Shown: positions 28,246 through 42,206 of the stretch, piece by piece
Layout of the letters: each line of letters opens with the position of its first letter
Numbering within the stretch: position 1 is the first letter of the stretch
Assembly: GCF_002897375.1 (NCBI RefSeq)
Contig: NZ_BFAG01000013.1
Location: 62,001 to 126,000, forward strand
Length of the DNA stretch: 64,000 nt
Direction of reading: 5' to 3'
Source: Deinococcus aerius
Lineage (GTDB): Bacteria > Deinococcota > Deinococci > Deinococcales > Deinococcaceae
Program-made: the position numbers and the translations under genes
The notes under the pieces: generated by a model
Told to the model about the DNA's origin: nothing
Database searches by the model: none
What the model saw: the letters and a program-made list of their open reading frames with translations, nothing else

Positions 28246-29106
28246 ATGCGTCATACCTTCAAGTCCGTCCTCGTGATCAGCACGCTTCTGCTCGGCGCCG
28301 CCCAGGCGACTTCGGGGAGCACCGGCAGCAACGTCGCCGCCTCCAGCAGCACCCGGGTCGAGGTGCGCGGCGCCGTCCTGCTCGACGCGCAGGGCCGCAC
28401 GGTCGGCACCTTCATGAGCAATGGCCAGGCGATGGCGAGCGGCGCGCTCCGGGCGGCCACCCAGGTTCGCGTCATGTTCGAGGGGGGCGCCAGCCGGACC
28501 TACACCCTTGCCGGGAGCCTGGGCGCCCAGGGCCAGGTGTCGCTCGATACCCTCATGGTGCGCGGCGGGAGCGGCACGACCTCGCTCAGCCAGGCGATCC
28601 GGGCCGATCTCCAGGCCATGCAGCAGAACAGGCAGGCCATGGGTGGCAAGACCGTCACGTTCGTGGATGCCAACGGCAGGGCGGTCGCCACCCTCATGGC
28701 CGACGGCACCCTGCGGGCCAGCGGAGACCTGCGGCAGGCCACCCGCGCCACAGTGACGCTGGAGAACGGCCAGCGGGTGGGCTATGACCTTGCCGCCCGG
28801 CTGATGGCGGATGCCAGCGGCACGCTCCGGCTCGGCGACATCACCGTGAATGACCAGGGCCGCAGCGTCGCGCTGGTGAACGTCCTGACCAGCCTGAAGC
28901 AGGAAGGCGCTGGCAGCGTGGCGGGCGGAACCCGCAGCGGCGCCTCCGGGACGAACTCCGCCCCCGGCAGCGGCTCGGTGGATGTGAGCACCTCGGGGAG
29001 CGCCAGCACGTCCGGCAGCACCACCTCTGGCAACGGCTCGACGAGCGGCGGGATCAGCATCAGCGTAGGCGGCGGGATCGGGATCGGCATCGGCGGCGGG
29101 AAGTAA
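28246..29106 (+). CDS. Secreted protein with two tandem copies of a beta-rich domain and a Gly/Ser tail
   Basis: 286 residues, AAAGGAG ribosome binding site. Signal peptide ends about GAAQAT. Two copies of one module: VLLDAQGRTVGTFMSNGQAM... (about 43-90) and VTFVDANGRAVATLMADGTL... (about 135-180), about 40% alike by eye. Then a Ser/Gly/Thr-rich stretch (STSGSTTSGNGSTSGG) and a terminal GGGIGIGIGGGK. It is probably exported and surface- or matrix-associated. No catalytic residues or named family recognised. Upstream region carries a direct repeat that may regulate it. Confidence 0.75.
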   Translation: MRHTFKSVLVISTLLLGAAQATSGSTGSNVAASSSTRVEVRGAVLLDAQGRTVGTFMSNGQAMASGALRAATQVRVMFEGGASRTYTLAGSLGAQGQVSLDTLMVRGGSGTTSLSQAIRADLQAMQQNRQAMGGKTVTFVDANGRAVATLMADGTLRASGDLRQATRATVTLENGQRVGYDLAARLMADASGTLRLGDITVNDQGRSVALVNVLTSLKQEGAGSVAGGTRSGASGTNSAPGSGSVDVSTSGSASTSGSTTSGNGSTSGGISISVGGGIGIGIGGGK

Positions 29107-29138
29107 GCTCCCGGGCGCCCGGATCAGGCTGGAACAAA

Positions 29139-29170
29139 GGGGGCGAGCGGCGTGAATGCCCCTCGCCCTC
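29139..29170. terminator. Hairpin between secreted-protein gene and pyridoxal kinase
   Basis: GGGGGCGAG at 29139-29147 pairs with CTCGCCCTC at 29162-29170 with one mismatch. It lies between convergent genes and could end both units. No T-run. Confidence 0.4.
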
Positions 29171-29260
29171 CTCGGTGGGCTCGCCGTCTGCCTGACGTGT
29201 GGTGGAGATCTGTCCGTGCCCCTCAAAGGGCAGCAGCCGGGGCAACCGCCGTCTCCCGGC

Positions 29261-30160
29261 TCACGCCACCCGTTCCGCCCCGAACACTTGACCCGGCCGC
29301 GCGTACTCGTCCTGCGCGGCGACGAGTTGAATCTCACGGGTGCCCATCCGGTGGGTCAGGTCGAGGAGGGCATACAGGGCGCTCATGCTCAGGCTGAGGG
29401 CCCGCGCGGCGTCCCCCGCCCTCAGGTACTGCCCCAGAAACAGGGCGGCGATGGCGTCCCCGGTGCCGTTGCGCGGCGGGTCCAGGGGGATCAGCGGCGT
29501 GCGGCACAGCCAGGCCCCCTCCCCGGTCACGGCGAGCGTCTCGATCACCCCCTCCGGCGCGTCCTGCCGCACCAGGCTGGTCACGACCACGATTCGCGGA
29601 CCGCCCCCCCGCAGCCGCTCGCGCAGGAGCCGGGCCGCCTCCAGGGCCTCGGGCAACGTTTTCACGCCCCGGCCCGTCAGCAGCTCCAGCTCGAACTGGT
29701 TGGGGGTCACGATGTCGGCCTCGGGGACAGCCTGGGAACGGATCAGGTCGGGCAGCTCGGGCCGCACGAAGACGCCGCGCCCCACGTCGCCCATCACGGG
29801 GTCGCAGCAGTACAGGGCGGCGGGGTTGGCGGCCCGCACCCGGCGCACGGCCTCCACGACGGCGCTCACGGTGCCCTCCGAGCCCATGTAGCCGCTCAGG
29901 ACGGCGTCGCAGTGGGAGAGGACCCCCCGCGCCTCAATGCCGTTCAGCAGGTCGGCCACGAGTTCGGGCGGGAACACGGTGCCCGTCCACGCGCCGTAGC
30001 CGGTGTGATTGGAGAACTGGACGGTGTGGATGGGCCAGACCTCGAAGCCCAGGCGTTGCAGGGGGAACACGGCGGCGGCGTTCCCCACGTGCCCGTAACT
30101 CACCCACGACTGGATGCTCAGGATGTTGGGCGGCGGGGCGGGCGTGAGGGAGGCAGTCAT
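29261..30160 (-). CDS. pdxY: Pyridoxal kinase PdxY-like
   Basis: About 300 residues from ATG 30160 ([20 protein letters not shown]). Ribokinase-like fold with PdxY marks [52 protein letters not shown] and the anion hole [15 protein letters not shown]. It phosphorylates pyridoxal to PLP for aminotransferases and other enzymes. Stands alone; the next gene on the left is convergent. Cytoplasmic. Confidence 0.92.
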   Translation of the reverse strand: MTASLTPAPPPNILSIQSWVSYGHVGNAAAVFPLQRLGFEVWPIHTVQFSNHTGYGAWTGTVFPPELVADLLNGIEARGVLSHCDAVLSGYMGSEGTVSAVVEAVRRVRAANPAALYCCDPVMGDVGRGVFVRPELPDLIRSQAVPEADIVTPNQFELELLTGRGVKTLPEALEAARLLRERLRGGGPRIVVVTSLVRQDAPEGVIETLAVTGEGAWLCRTPLIPLDPPRNGTGDAIAALFLGQYLRAGDAARALSLSMSALYALLDLTHRMGTREIQLVAAQDEYARPGQVFGAERVA

Positions 30161-30212
30161 GCGCCGAGGATAGCCTCCCCCCACCCCAGCGTCAGCCCCG
30201 GGACCGCGCCGC

Positions 30213-30458
30213 TCACATTCCCTTGTCGTCCCCGCCCGTGCCGAAGGTCGTGCCCGTGTCGGCGATGGCTCCGGCGCCCGGGGTGCCGATCCCCTCCGAG
30301 TCGTCGCCCGTCGTGATCGGCGTATCTGTCATGCCGCTCTCGGACTCGCCCGTCCACTCGGAGCGGTCCCACATCTGATTGCCCGCGTCCTCGGGCAGGC
30401 CGCCCTGGTCGGTTCCGCTGGGTTGAGTGGCGTCGCGCCGGGAATCGTCTGAGGTCAT
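30213..30458 (-). CDS. Small acidic, disordered protein
   Basis: 81 residues from ATG 30458, GGAGGAG ahead. Sequence is hydrophilic, Asp/Gly/Thr-rich ([20 protein letters not shown]) with no hydrophobic core, so probably disordered. It follows the BON-domain gene on the same strand after 105 nt and shares its composition, so both may be stress proteins. No function recognised. Confidence 0.6.
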   Translation of the reverse strand: MTSDDSRRDATQPSGTDQGGLPEDAGNQMWDRSEWTGESESGMTDTPITTGDDSEGIGTPGAGAIADTGTTFGTGGDDKGM

Positions 30459-30562
30459 GGCTCTCCTCCGCTTGGAATCGTGTGGGGAAGCGCCGAACAC
30501 GGGAACCCCTCTTCCCCTGCTCGGCGCCGGGTTCAGGGCAGGATCAGGCGAACGCCGCGGCT

Positions 30563-31597
30563 TCAACGGCGGTTGTCGTTGTCGCCGCCCGTCGTCATGT
30601 TGCCGAACGTGCCCGTCGAGTTGTCGTTCTTGCTGGGGTCGGTGGAGCTGCCGCCGCTCAGCCGGTCCATGCCCGACTGGTCGCTCGACTCGGTCTCGCT
30701 CGTGAGCCCCATGCCGGAGGTGCCGCTCATCCCCGACTGACCCATGCGGCTCGACCCGCCGCTCATGGACTGGCCCATGCCGGAGCTGCCCATCCCGGCC
30801 TGCCCCATCAGGCCCTGGCTCTGGACGCGGAGCTGGTTGTGCACGTCCCTCACGCCGCGCAGGTTCTCGATCACGTCCTCGGCCCGGCGCTTCTGCTGAC
30901 GGTCGGTGACGGTGCCGGTCAGGGTGACCTCCCCGTTCTGGACCTGCACCTCGATGTCGCTGGCGTCAATGTGGTCATCGTCCTCCAGCGCGTCATTCAC
31001 CATCTCGCGGATACGGTCGTCGCTGCGCTGGTAGCCCCGGGGACCCTTGCCCCGGTGACCCCCCATCCCCATGCCGCCCATTCCCGACTGGCCGGACATC
31101 TGGCCCTGGCTGTAGCCCTGACTCTGCCCGTAACCCGGCTGGCCCGAACCGCTCATGCCGCCCGTTCCGGCACCGAACACCATCGTGCTCCCGGACTGGC
31201 CGCCCCCGTACTGCCCCCCCTGGTACTGGCCCCCCTGTCCCTGGTATTGCCCCTGATAGGAGCCTTGCCCACCCTGTCCCTGGTACGAGCCCCCCTGGGA
31301 CTGACCCTGATACTGCCCACCGCCCATGCTGCCGTAGCTGTCGTCGGCATAGCGGTAGTCCTGGCCGCCCGACATGTCCTGGCTGCGGCCAGACTGGCCC
31401 GGCATCTGGCGCTGCCCATAGTCCTGATCGTAAGCACGGCCCGCCGCCCCGTAGCCGTAACCCATGCCCGTGGGGTCGCGGTCCATCCCGGAGCGGTCAT
31501 CCCCAGGGCGGGAGCGGTTGCCGTACCGGTCATCGCCGGAACGGTCGTCATAACGGCGGTCGTCACGCATGAAACGGTCGTCGCGGTAGCGGGTCAT
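30563..31597 (-). CDS. BON-domain protein with low-complexity Gly/Gln/Met-rich region
   Basis: 344 residues from ATG 31597, GGAGGA ahead. The N-terminal half is Arg/Asp-rich and then repeats of YQGQ and GGQY (about 95-140), followed by a BON domain at about 200-262 (RIREMVNDALEDDDHIDASD, then VQNGEVTLTGTV and VIENLRGVRDVHNQLRV). BON domains bind phospholipid or act as envelope maintenance modules. C-terminus is Ser/Gly/Met-rich. No signal peptide visible. Probably a stress or desiccation-linked protein. A GC-rich palindrome CGCCCGG/CCGGGCG lies upstream at 31630-31648. Confidence 0.82.
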   Translation of the reverse strand: MTRYRDDRFMRDDRRYDDRSGDDRYGNRSRPGDDRSGMDRDPTGMGYGYGAAGRAYDQDYGQRQMPGQSGRSQDMSGGQDYRYADDSYGSMGGGQYQGQSQGGSYQGQGGQGSYQGQYQGQGGQYQGGQYGGGQSGSTMVFGAGTGGMSGSGQPGYGQSQGYSQGQMSGQSGMGGMGMGGHRGKGPRGYQRSDDRIREMVNDALEDDDHIDASDIEVQVQNGEVTLTGTVTDRQQKRRAEDVIENLRGVRDVHNQLRVQSQGLMGQAGMGSSGMGQSMSGGSSRMGQSGMSGTSGMGLTSETESSDQSGMDRLSGGSSTDPSKNDNSTGTFGNMTTGGDNDNRR

Positions 31598-31905
31598 GGG
31601 TTCCTCCACGGGAATGCGGAAAACCGCCCGCCCGGAACCTCCGGGCGTCCACGGTCTTCTCTGATGCTGCCCCCCTGTGATACCCGTCTAGACACCTGGC
31701 CGGGATGACAGCCCGTTCAAGGGGCGGGTCGCCGACCCCTCATGAAGGTTCGGTGACGGGTGCAGGGCCACCGGGAACGGCTGGGGGCGTCCCAGAAATC
31801 GGCGTGCGAGAACAGCGCCTCTGCGGAGGCTGTGACCCTCATGGGGACATTTCCAGAGAAAAGGGCCGCAGTTGGGCGGTGGCGGTGGGAGTATGCTGGG
31901 GCGTT

Positions 31906-34749
<2,844 letters not shown>

Positions 34750-34853
34750 GGCGGCCAGGAGTCGGGGGGTCGGGGGAAGGCGCCCTGGCCCCCCGACCTG
34801 TTCCCCCGTCACCCGGCGAGTCACGCCCCGAGGGGGGTATAAAGGAAGGCGTT

Positions 34854-36191
<1,338 letters not shown>

Positions 36192-36205
36192 AGTCTTCAG
36201 CCGTG

Positions 36206-36240
36206 AGCGGTCAGCTTTCCGGGGAAGGGGGCTGACCGCT
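36206..36240. terminator. Terminator-like hairpin of sucAB
   Basis: AGCGGTCAGC at 36206-36215 pairs perfectly with GCTGACCGCT at 36231-36240, loop 15 nt. It lies 15 nt past the sucB stop and overlaps the last codons of the convergent GIY-YIG gene, so it probably serves both directions. Confidence 0.6.
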
Positions 36241-36588
36241 GTGCTTGGGGGTGGGGGAGGCATCTTCTGCCACTCTGAACGCAGCGAGGGACCCCCATAC
36301 AGTTAACTCACCGTACAGGTCGCGCCACTGCGGGTTTGTCCCCTCAATAAGCTCGACCTTCCTCACTCGCAGCCAGCCCTTGAGCTGCTTTTCCCTCGCA
36401 ATGGCTGAGCGAATATCAGTCGTCTCCTCAAAGTAGACGCGCCGCGTCAGGTTGTACTTCTGGGTGAAACCCGGCACGGTCTTCTGCCGATGCTCCCAGA
36501 CCCGCCGCGTCAGGTTGTTGGTCACACCGATGTACAGAGTGCCGTTCGGACGGTTGGTCAGGATGTACACCCAGTACGAACGGCCCAC
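36211..36588 (-). CDS. GIY-YIG nuclease domain protein (YhbQ-like)
   Basis: 125 residues from GTG 36588 (GRSYWVYILTNRPNGTLYIG). The GIY-YIG core is WVYIL...LYIGVT, then NNLTRRVWEHR with the catalytic Arg, and AIAREKQLKGW with the metal-binding Glu. A longer frame to 36720 exists but its first 44 residues come from a palindromic repeat, so I reject that start. Predicted DNA endonuclease acting on nicked or branched DNA. Related repeat arms flank it at 36268-36291 and 36630-36706, which suggests mobility. Confidence 0.8.
   Translation of the reverse strand: MGRSYWVYILTNRPNGTLYIGVTNNLTRRVWEHRQKTVPGFTQKYNLTRRVYFEETTDIRSAIAREKQLKGWLRVRKVELIEGTNPQWRDLYGELTVWGSLAAFRVAEDASPTPKHSGQPPSPES
36268..36291. 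repeat. Half copy of the palindromic repeat inside the GIY-YIG 3' end
   Basis: TGCCACTCTGAACGCAGCGA matches the left arm at 36630-36658 (TGTCACCCTGAGCG-CAGCGA type) with a few changes. It is in the same orientation and lies about 360 nt away. Confidence 0.55.
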
Positions 36589-36629
36589 AGGTTGAGGATA
36601 AGGCGCGACAGGGAGGCGAAGGAGGAATC

Positions 36630-36706
36630 TGTCACCCTGAGCGTCAGCGAAGGGTCTCGCCTTCCCACCAAGGGTAGGGATGCTTCGCTTGCGGCTCAGC
36701 ATGACA
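36630..36706. repeat. Long imperfect palindromic repeat upstream of the GIY-YIG gene
   Basis: Arms 36630-36658 and 36678-36706 are near-inverted: TGTCACCCTGAGCG... against the complement TGTCATGCTGAGCC..., then AGCGAAG in both. Spacer about 19 nt. The element type is known from REP-like intergenic repeats; here its translation gives the spurious N-terminal extension of the nuclease frame. Confidence 0.75.
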
Positions 36707-36783
36707 AATTCCGTCTCCATGGGCGGATCGCTCCATTACAGCGTGCCTCTTCAGGACAGCGGAAGCGGCGCCAGGCTGCACAC

Positions 36784-37362
<579 letters not shown>

Positions 37363-37391
37363 CGGGGCCGCCGGGGAGTGCATGATGGTGC

Positions 37392-37604
37392 ATGGATTCG
37401 CCCGCCCATGCCCCGACCTTCCCGCACGCCCACGCCCTGCGCTCCCGCCGCCTGCTCCTGGGGATTCCCCTCACGGAACTCGCGCGGGCGGCGAGCCTCG
37501 ACCCCCATGTTCTGGAGGCGGTGGAGCGCGGCGAGTACGACCTGCGCAGCCTGCACGCCCTGGCGCGGCGGGTGCTGTCGCGGCGGCTCGACCTGTCGCT
37601 GTAA
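37392..37604 (+). CDS. Small HTH (Xre-like) DNA-binding protein
   Basis: 70 residues. A single helix-turn-helix at about 17-62 (LRSRRLLLGIPLTELARAAS then LDPHVLEAVERGEYDLRSLH) with little else. Single-domain Xre-type regulators bind short palindromes; its divergent neighbour pyrE and the downstream RNase H-like gene are the nearest candidates for control. The next gene starts 27 nt downstream. Confidence 0.75.
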   Translation: MDSPAHAPTFPHAHALRSRRLLLGIPLTELARAASLDPHVLEAVERGEYDLRSLHALARRVLSRRLDLSL

Positions 37605-37631
37605 CGCGGCACAGGCCTCGTGGGAGGCCAG

Positions 37632-38372
37632 ATGAACCAGGCTTACGTGGACGCCAGTTGGCACGAACAACCCGACGGGCACGGGGTCGGCGGCTGGGGA
37701 CTGGTCCTCCTGATCCCCGCCGAACTGCCCGCCCGCTACCAGGGTCAGATGAACGCGCCCGACAACAACGCCGCCGAGCTTCGCGCCGTGCTGGAAGCCG
37801 TGCGTCACGCTCCCGGAGGCGAACCCCTTACCGTCTACACCGACAACGAGGCGGTGATCGCGTCGGTGGGCCGGGGACGGGGGCCCCAATTGCTCGCCGA
37901 GGCTGCCCGCGAGGTGCAGGACGAGGCGGAACTCCGGGATGTGATCCTGCGGGTGGAGTATGTCCCGCGCACCCGGCGACATATGCTCTCCGCCCACGAC
38001 CTCGCCAACGACGCGCGGCGGGGGCTGACCACCCCGGCCCTGCACGGGCCGCACGCCGACGTGCTCATCGAGCAGCGGCCCGCCGTGCCCGAGGCGCGGG
38101 TGAGCCTGCGCCGGTACGGCGAGCGCGTGACGGCCCTCGTGAACCTCGACCCCCTCTCGGCCGTGCCGCCGAGCGCCCAGGCCCTGCTCGCGGCCATCAC
38201 CCTCGCGCGTCCGGGAGAGGTGCTGCTCGTGCGCCGGGCCAGCAAGGTCGCGCAGGCGCTGTGGCAACGGCCCGAGCGCGCCCTGCGCCCCGCCGCCCTT
38301 GCCCAACTTCAGGAGGCGCGGCAGACAGCCGACGGCTTGGGCGTGCAGGTGCAGTTCCAGACGGCAGGGTGA
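37632..38372 (+). CDS. RNase H-fold protein (RNase HI-like N-terminal domain)
   Basis: 246 residues from ATG 37632, GGGAGG ahead; GTG 37620 is an alternative. Residues 1-140 show the RNase H active-site order: D7 in YVDASW, E49 in NAAELRAVLEA, D71 in VYTDNEAV, and a His-Asp pair in SAHDLANDARR. The C-terminal 100 residues have no recognised domain. It may cut RNA in RNA/DNA hybrids, but RNase HI-like paralogues can have other roles. It lies 27 nt after the small HTH gene. Confidence 0.82.
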   Translation: MNQAYVDASWHEQPDGHGVGGWGLVLLIPAELPARYQGQMNAPDNNAAELRAVLEAVRHAPGGEPLTVYTDNEAVIASVGRGRGPQLLAEAAREVQDEAELRDVILRVEYVPRTRRHMLSAHDLANDARRGLTTPALHGPHADVLIEQRPAVPEARVSLRRYGERVTALVNLDPLSAVPPSAQALLAAITLARPGEVLLVRRASKVAQALWQRPERALRPAALAQLQEARQTADGLGVQVQFQTAG

Positions 38373-38450
38373 GGGGGCGAGCCGGGGCTTAACACCTCCT
38401 TTCCTTGGAGTTGTGGCAGTCGCAGCTTCAGGAGGGCAGGCTCGCGCCCG

Positions 38451-38738
38451 CCACCCCCCACCCAGCCTCCCCCGCAAGGGGGGAGGGGCCAAAAGCGCCA
38501 AAGCTCCTGCTTCCCAAAACCGTCAATTGTGGACGGCCCATTCCTGTCAGCGACTCGCTCTCGCACCGCCTTCACCACGCCTTGCTCGCGCAGCGAGACG
38601 GTGGGCACGCGGATCAGGATGCAGCAAGATCAAACTTTGCGCGTTAAGGAAAACGACCACAGGAGCGATGGGCAGGGACCTTGCCTAGCGCAGCGCTGCT
38701 CCCCCCTGCCCTCTGGGTAGGGGGGCAGGGGGGTGGGC
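38451..38738 (+). repeat. Dispersed repeat, copy 2
   Basis: Same order of blocks as copies 1 and 3: left GC hairpin (CTCCCCC/GGGGGAG), GCGCCAAAGC, CAAAACCGTC, CTCTCGCACCGCCTTCACCA, GCAGCGAGACGGTGGGC, AGGATGCAGCAAGATCAAAC, GCGCAGCG, and a right hairpin. It lies between the convergent RNase H-like and metallo-hydrolase genes. No internal insertion. Confidence 0.88.
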
Positions 38739-38767
38739 TACACCTACGACTCGGCGAGAACAACCCT

Positions 38768-39448
38768 TCAAACCTCCGTCGTCTCCCCCGGCTCCAGCAC
38801 CCGAACCTCCACCCCGCGCGCCTGCCCCTCCCGCGCGAACACCTGCGGATCACCGACCAGAGGCGGGAACGTGCCGTAGTGCATGGGAATGGCGACACGG
38901 GGCCGCAACAGCTCCAGCGCCCGGGCGGCCTCCTCCGGCCCCATCGTGTAATGATCCCCGATGGGGAGCAGCGCCACGTCCAACCCCCGGTCCCCGATCA
39001 GCCGCATATCGCCGAACAGGTTCGTGTCGCCCGCGTGGTAGACCCGCACGCCGCCCATCTCAATCACGAGCCCGGTGGGCATCCCGCCGTAGGTGCCGTC
39101 CGGGAAGGAGGACGAGTGCCAGGCGGGGGTCAAGGTGACGCTGCCCCACTCACCGCGCACCGTGCCGCCGATGTTGGCGCCGATGGCGTTTTGCGCCCCC
39201 TGCGCCTGCGCATACCCCCCGATCTCGGCGGTGCCGATGACGGGCACCCCGGCCCTCCCGAAGTCCAGCGCGTTCCCCCAGTGGTCGCCGTGCGCGTGGC
39301 TGATCAGCACGGCGCTGACGTTCCAGCCCAGCGCCTCCTCCAACGTGACGGGCGACTTGGGATTGCCCTGGATGAAGGGGTCGATCAGGACGCGGTGGCC
39401 CGCGTTCTCCAGCAGGAAGGCACTCTGCCCCAGGAAACGAATCTGCAT
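38768..39448 (-). CDS. Metal-dependent hydrolase, UPF0173 family (metallo-beta-lactamase fold)
   Basis: 226 residues. N-terminus MQIRFLGQSAFLLE, metal site SHAHGDHWGNA, then AGDTNLFGDM and MHYGTFPPL, all UPF0173 marks. Binds one or two Zn ions; substrate unknown for the family. Cytoplasmic, no signal peptide. Convergent to the RNase H-like gene with a dispersed repeat between. Confidence 0.92.
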   Translation of the reverse strand: MQIRFLGQSAFLLENAGHRVLIDPFIQGNPKSPVTLEEALGWNVSAVLISHAHGDHWGNALDFGRAGVPVIGTAEIGGYAQAQGAQNAIGANIGGTVRGEWGSVTLTPAWHSSSFPDGTYGGMPTGLVIEMGGVRVYHAGDTNLFGDMRLIGDRGLDVALLPIGDHYTMGPEEAARALELLRPRVAIPMHYGTFPPLVGDPQVFAREGQARGVEVRVLEPGETTEV

Positions 39449-39601
39449 GAGGCCAGTGTAGGCACGCGGGCCGGGAACTGCCCTGACCGTTCTCTCACGC
39501 TCTGAGGTTTCTCACCGCCGCGGTGAGAGGTCCGTCAGGTTCGGGCCCGTATAGTGGGCGCGTGCCGCACGGTTGCCCCGCGGCGGGAAGGAGCGCCGCG
39601 C

Positions 39602-40431
<830 letters not shown>

Positions 40432-40435
<4 letters not shown>

Positions 40436-41418
40436 GGGGGGGACAACTCGGGCGCTGGGCCGACCCGCGCTATGCCTGGCGGAGGGTGCTGCACAACCTG
40501 CCCGCCAAGCTGCTGGCCCTGGCGGTGGCGGTCACGCTCTGGCTGGTGGCGACCGCCGACCGCCGGGCGAACGTCGAGCAGGGGTACGACGTGCCCGTGA
40601 CGGTGAGCGACACGACCGGCGAGCGCGGCACGGGCACCCGGGTGGTCAGCGGACTTTCGCCCAGCACCATCCGCGTCTTTCTCAGCGGGCGCCCCGAGCG
40701 GCTGCGCGAGCTGCGGGGCGAGAACATCGAGGCCATCGTGGACGTGACGGACGTGCCCGAGGGCAGCTTCAACCGCCCGGTGCGGGTCCGGCCCCCCAGC
40801 GGCACCACCCTCATCCGCCAGACGCCCGAGCGGGTGCAGGGCTTCCTCGACACCCAGCTCACCCGCACCCTCCCAGTCACCCTCAGCGTGGCGACCCCGC
40901 CGGAGGACAGCCTGCCCCGCTACGCGGCCACCCCGGCCACGGCGGCGGTCAGCGGACCCGGGCGGGTGGTGGCGACGGTCGCGCGGCTGGTGAACAGCCC
41001 GGTCACCCTGGGTCCCGGCGAGGAGCGGGAGGCCAGCCTGATCGCCCTGGACGCGGGGGGCCAGGCGGTGGAGGGGGTGACCACCCGTCCCGACACGGTG
41101 ACGGTGCGGCGCCTCGACACCGGGGAGGTGCCCGTCAAGGCCGTCCGGGTGGTCCTGAACGACCCGCCCGCCGGGCTGCGGGTCACGTCGGCGAGCGTGC
41201 AGCCGGGCAGCGTGCGCCTGGTCGCCGCCCCCGACCTCCTCGCCCGGTTGCGCGAGGTGCAGGGCACCGTCAGCTACCGCGAGGGCACGTACACCGCCCC
41301 GGTGACCCTGCGCCTGCCCGCCGGGGCGCAGGCCCTGGAGCCCGTGAGCGTGCGCCTGACCGTGGAGCGGCGGGCAGCGGGGACGGCGGGGGGGAAGCCC
41401 ACGACCGGGTCGCCGTGA
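40432..41418 (+). CDS. cdaR: CdaR/YbbR-domain protein
   Basis: 328 residues, GTG start inside the cdaA stop (GTGA). One N-terminal membrane anchor (KLLALAVAVTLWLVATADRR), then about three YbbR repeats exported to the outer face (YDVPVTV, FLDTQLTRTLPVTLSV, VRVVLNDPPAGLRVTSAS). CdaR binds and modulates CdaA in other bacteria. The C-terminal Gly-rich tail is short. Confidence 0.9.
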
Positions 41419-41523
41419 TCCTAACTGGGTTCTTCGCCCCGACCTGCCGAACCACCGAACGACGCGGCCTCCTTTTGGAAGCGCTACCAGGGCGAACGTC
41501 AGAATTTCGGCACTCGGCGGGCG

Positions 41524-41529
41524 TATACT
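41524..41529 (+). promoter_or_regulatory. Internal -10 box ahead of the yqeK leader
   Basis: TATACT, 6 nt before the ATG of a 10-codon frame at 41536. No clear -35. Suggests an internal, leaderless promoter in the cdaA-rsfS operon. Confidence 0.45.
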
Positions 41530-41535
41530 CTGCCC

Positions 41536-41568
41536 ATGGTGTGGCGAGTGAACCACGTAGCCATATGA
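41536..41568 (+). CDS. Putative 10-aa leader peptide coupled to yqeK
   Basis: Frame MVWRVNHVAI with TGA at 41566-41568; the yqeK ATG at 41565 overlaps this stop (ATGA). It follows a TATACT box by 6 nt, so it would be translated from a leaderless message and then hand ribosomes to yqeK, which has no ribosome binding site of its own. Too short to judge by composition. Confidence 0.35.
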   Translation: MVWRVNHVAI

Positions 41569-42206
41569 TCGCCGAACTGCTGGACCCGAGACACCCGCTG
41601 GCCGAGCTCGCGGGCTGGGACGAGCGCGTGCGGCTGATGGTGCGCCCGCGCCGCTTCGAGCATGTGCTGAGGGTGGCGGAACTCGCCTGCCGCATCGCCT
41701 GCGCCAACGGCCTGGACGAGGCGCGGGCCTACGCGGCGGGCATTCTGCACGACATCGCCCGCGACCTGCCGGACGCGGAGCTGCTGCGCCTGGCGCCGCC
41801 CGAGTGCGCCATCGACAGCGCCCACCCCCTCGCCCTGCATGGCCGCGCCGCCCGCACCCTGCTGGAACGCTGGGGTTACCGCGACCCGGTGGTGCTGGAG
41901 GCGGTCGAGGACCACACGACCGGCCCGCGCGGCGACAACGGGGTCGCCGCCTGCGTCTACGTCGCCGACGTGTCCGAGCCCGGGCGCGGCGTGAACGACG
42001 ACATCCGCGAACTCGCCCTGCAAGACCTCGACGCGGCCCTGAGCCGGGCGATCATCTCCAAGGTCACCTACCTCCAGGGGCGCGGCATCCAGGTGCATCC
42101 GCGCACCCTGCGGGCGTACCGGGCGTTGCCCTGCATCGGGGGGGCGCCCGCCGCCGTGCCGCCGGGCGTGTCCTCCCCCGGCGCAGGCTCCCACCTGCCC
42201 ACATGA
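41565..42206 (+). CDS. yqeK: YqeK-like HD-domain hydrolase (Ap4A/NpnN hydrolase)
   Basis: 213 residues from ATG 41565. HD-domain residues: RRFEHVLRVAELAC, AGILHDIARDLPD (HD), HPLALHGRAA, and VEDHTTG. YqeK proteins cleave diadenosine tetraphosphate and are usually next to rsfS or nadD, as here. The start overlaps a short leader frame. Its stop overlaps the LCP gene (ATGA). Cytoplasmic. Confidence 0.9.
   Translation: MIAELLDPRHPLAELAGWDERVRLMVRPRRFEHVLRVAELACRIACANGLDEARAYAAGILHDIARDLPDAELLRLAPPECAIDSAHPLALHGRAARTLLERWGYRDPVVLEAVEDHTTGPRGDNGVAACVYVADVSEPGRGVNDDIRELALQDLDAALSRAIISKVTYLQGRGIQVHPRTLRAYRALPCIGGAPAAVPPGVSSPGAGSHLPT

Noticed and set aside
31195..31330. Regularly spaced short repeats that look array-like
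   Set aside because: They encode the YQGQ/GGQY low-complexity part of the BON protein; no spacer structure and no cas genes, so not CRISPR.
36640..36705. Possible small RNA from the palindromic repeat
   Set aside because: No promoter or U-tailed terminator seen; repeat structure explains the stem.
36589..36720. Longer N-terminus for the GIY-YIG protein
   Set aside because: The extra 44 residues are translation of the palindromic repeat.
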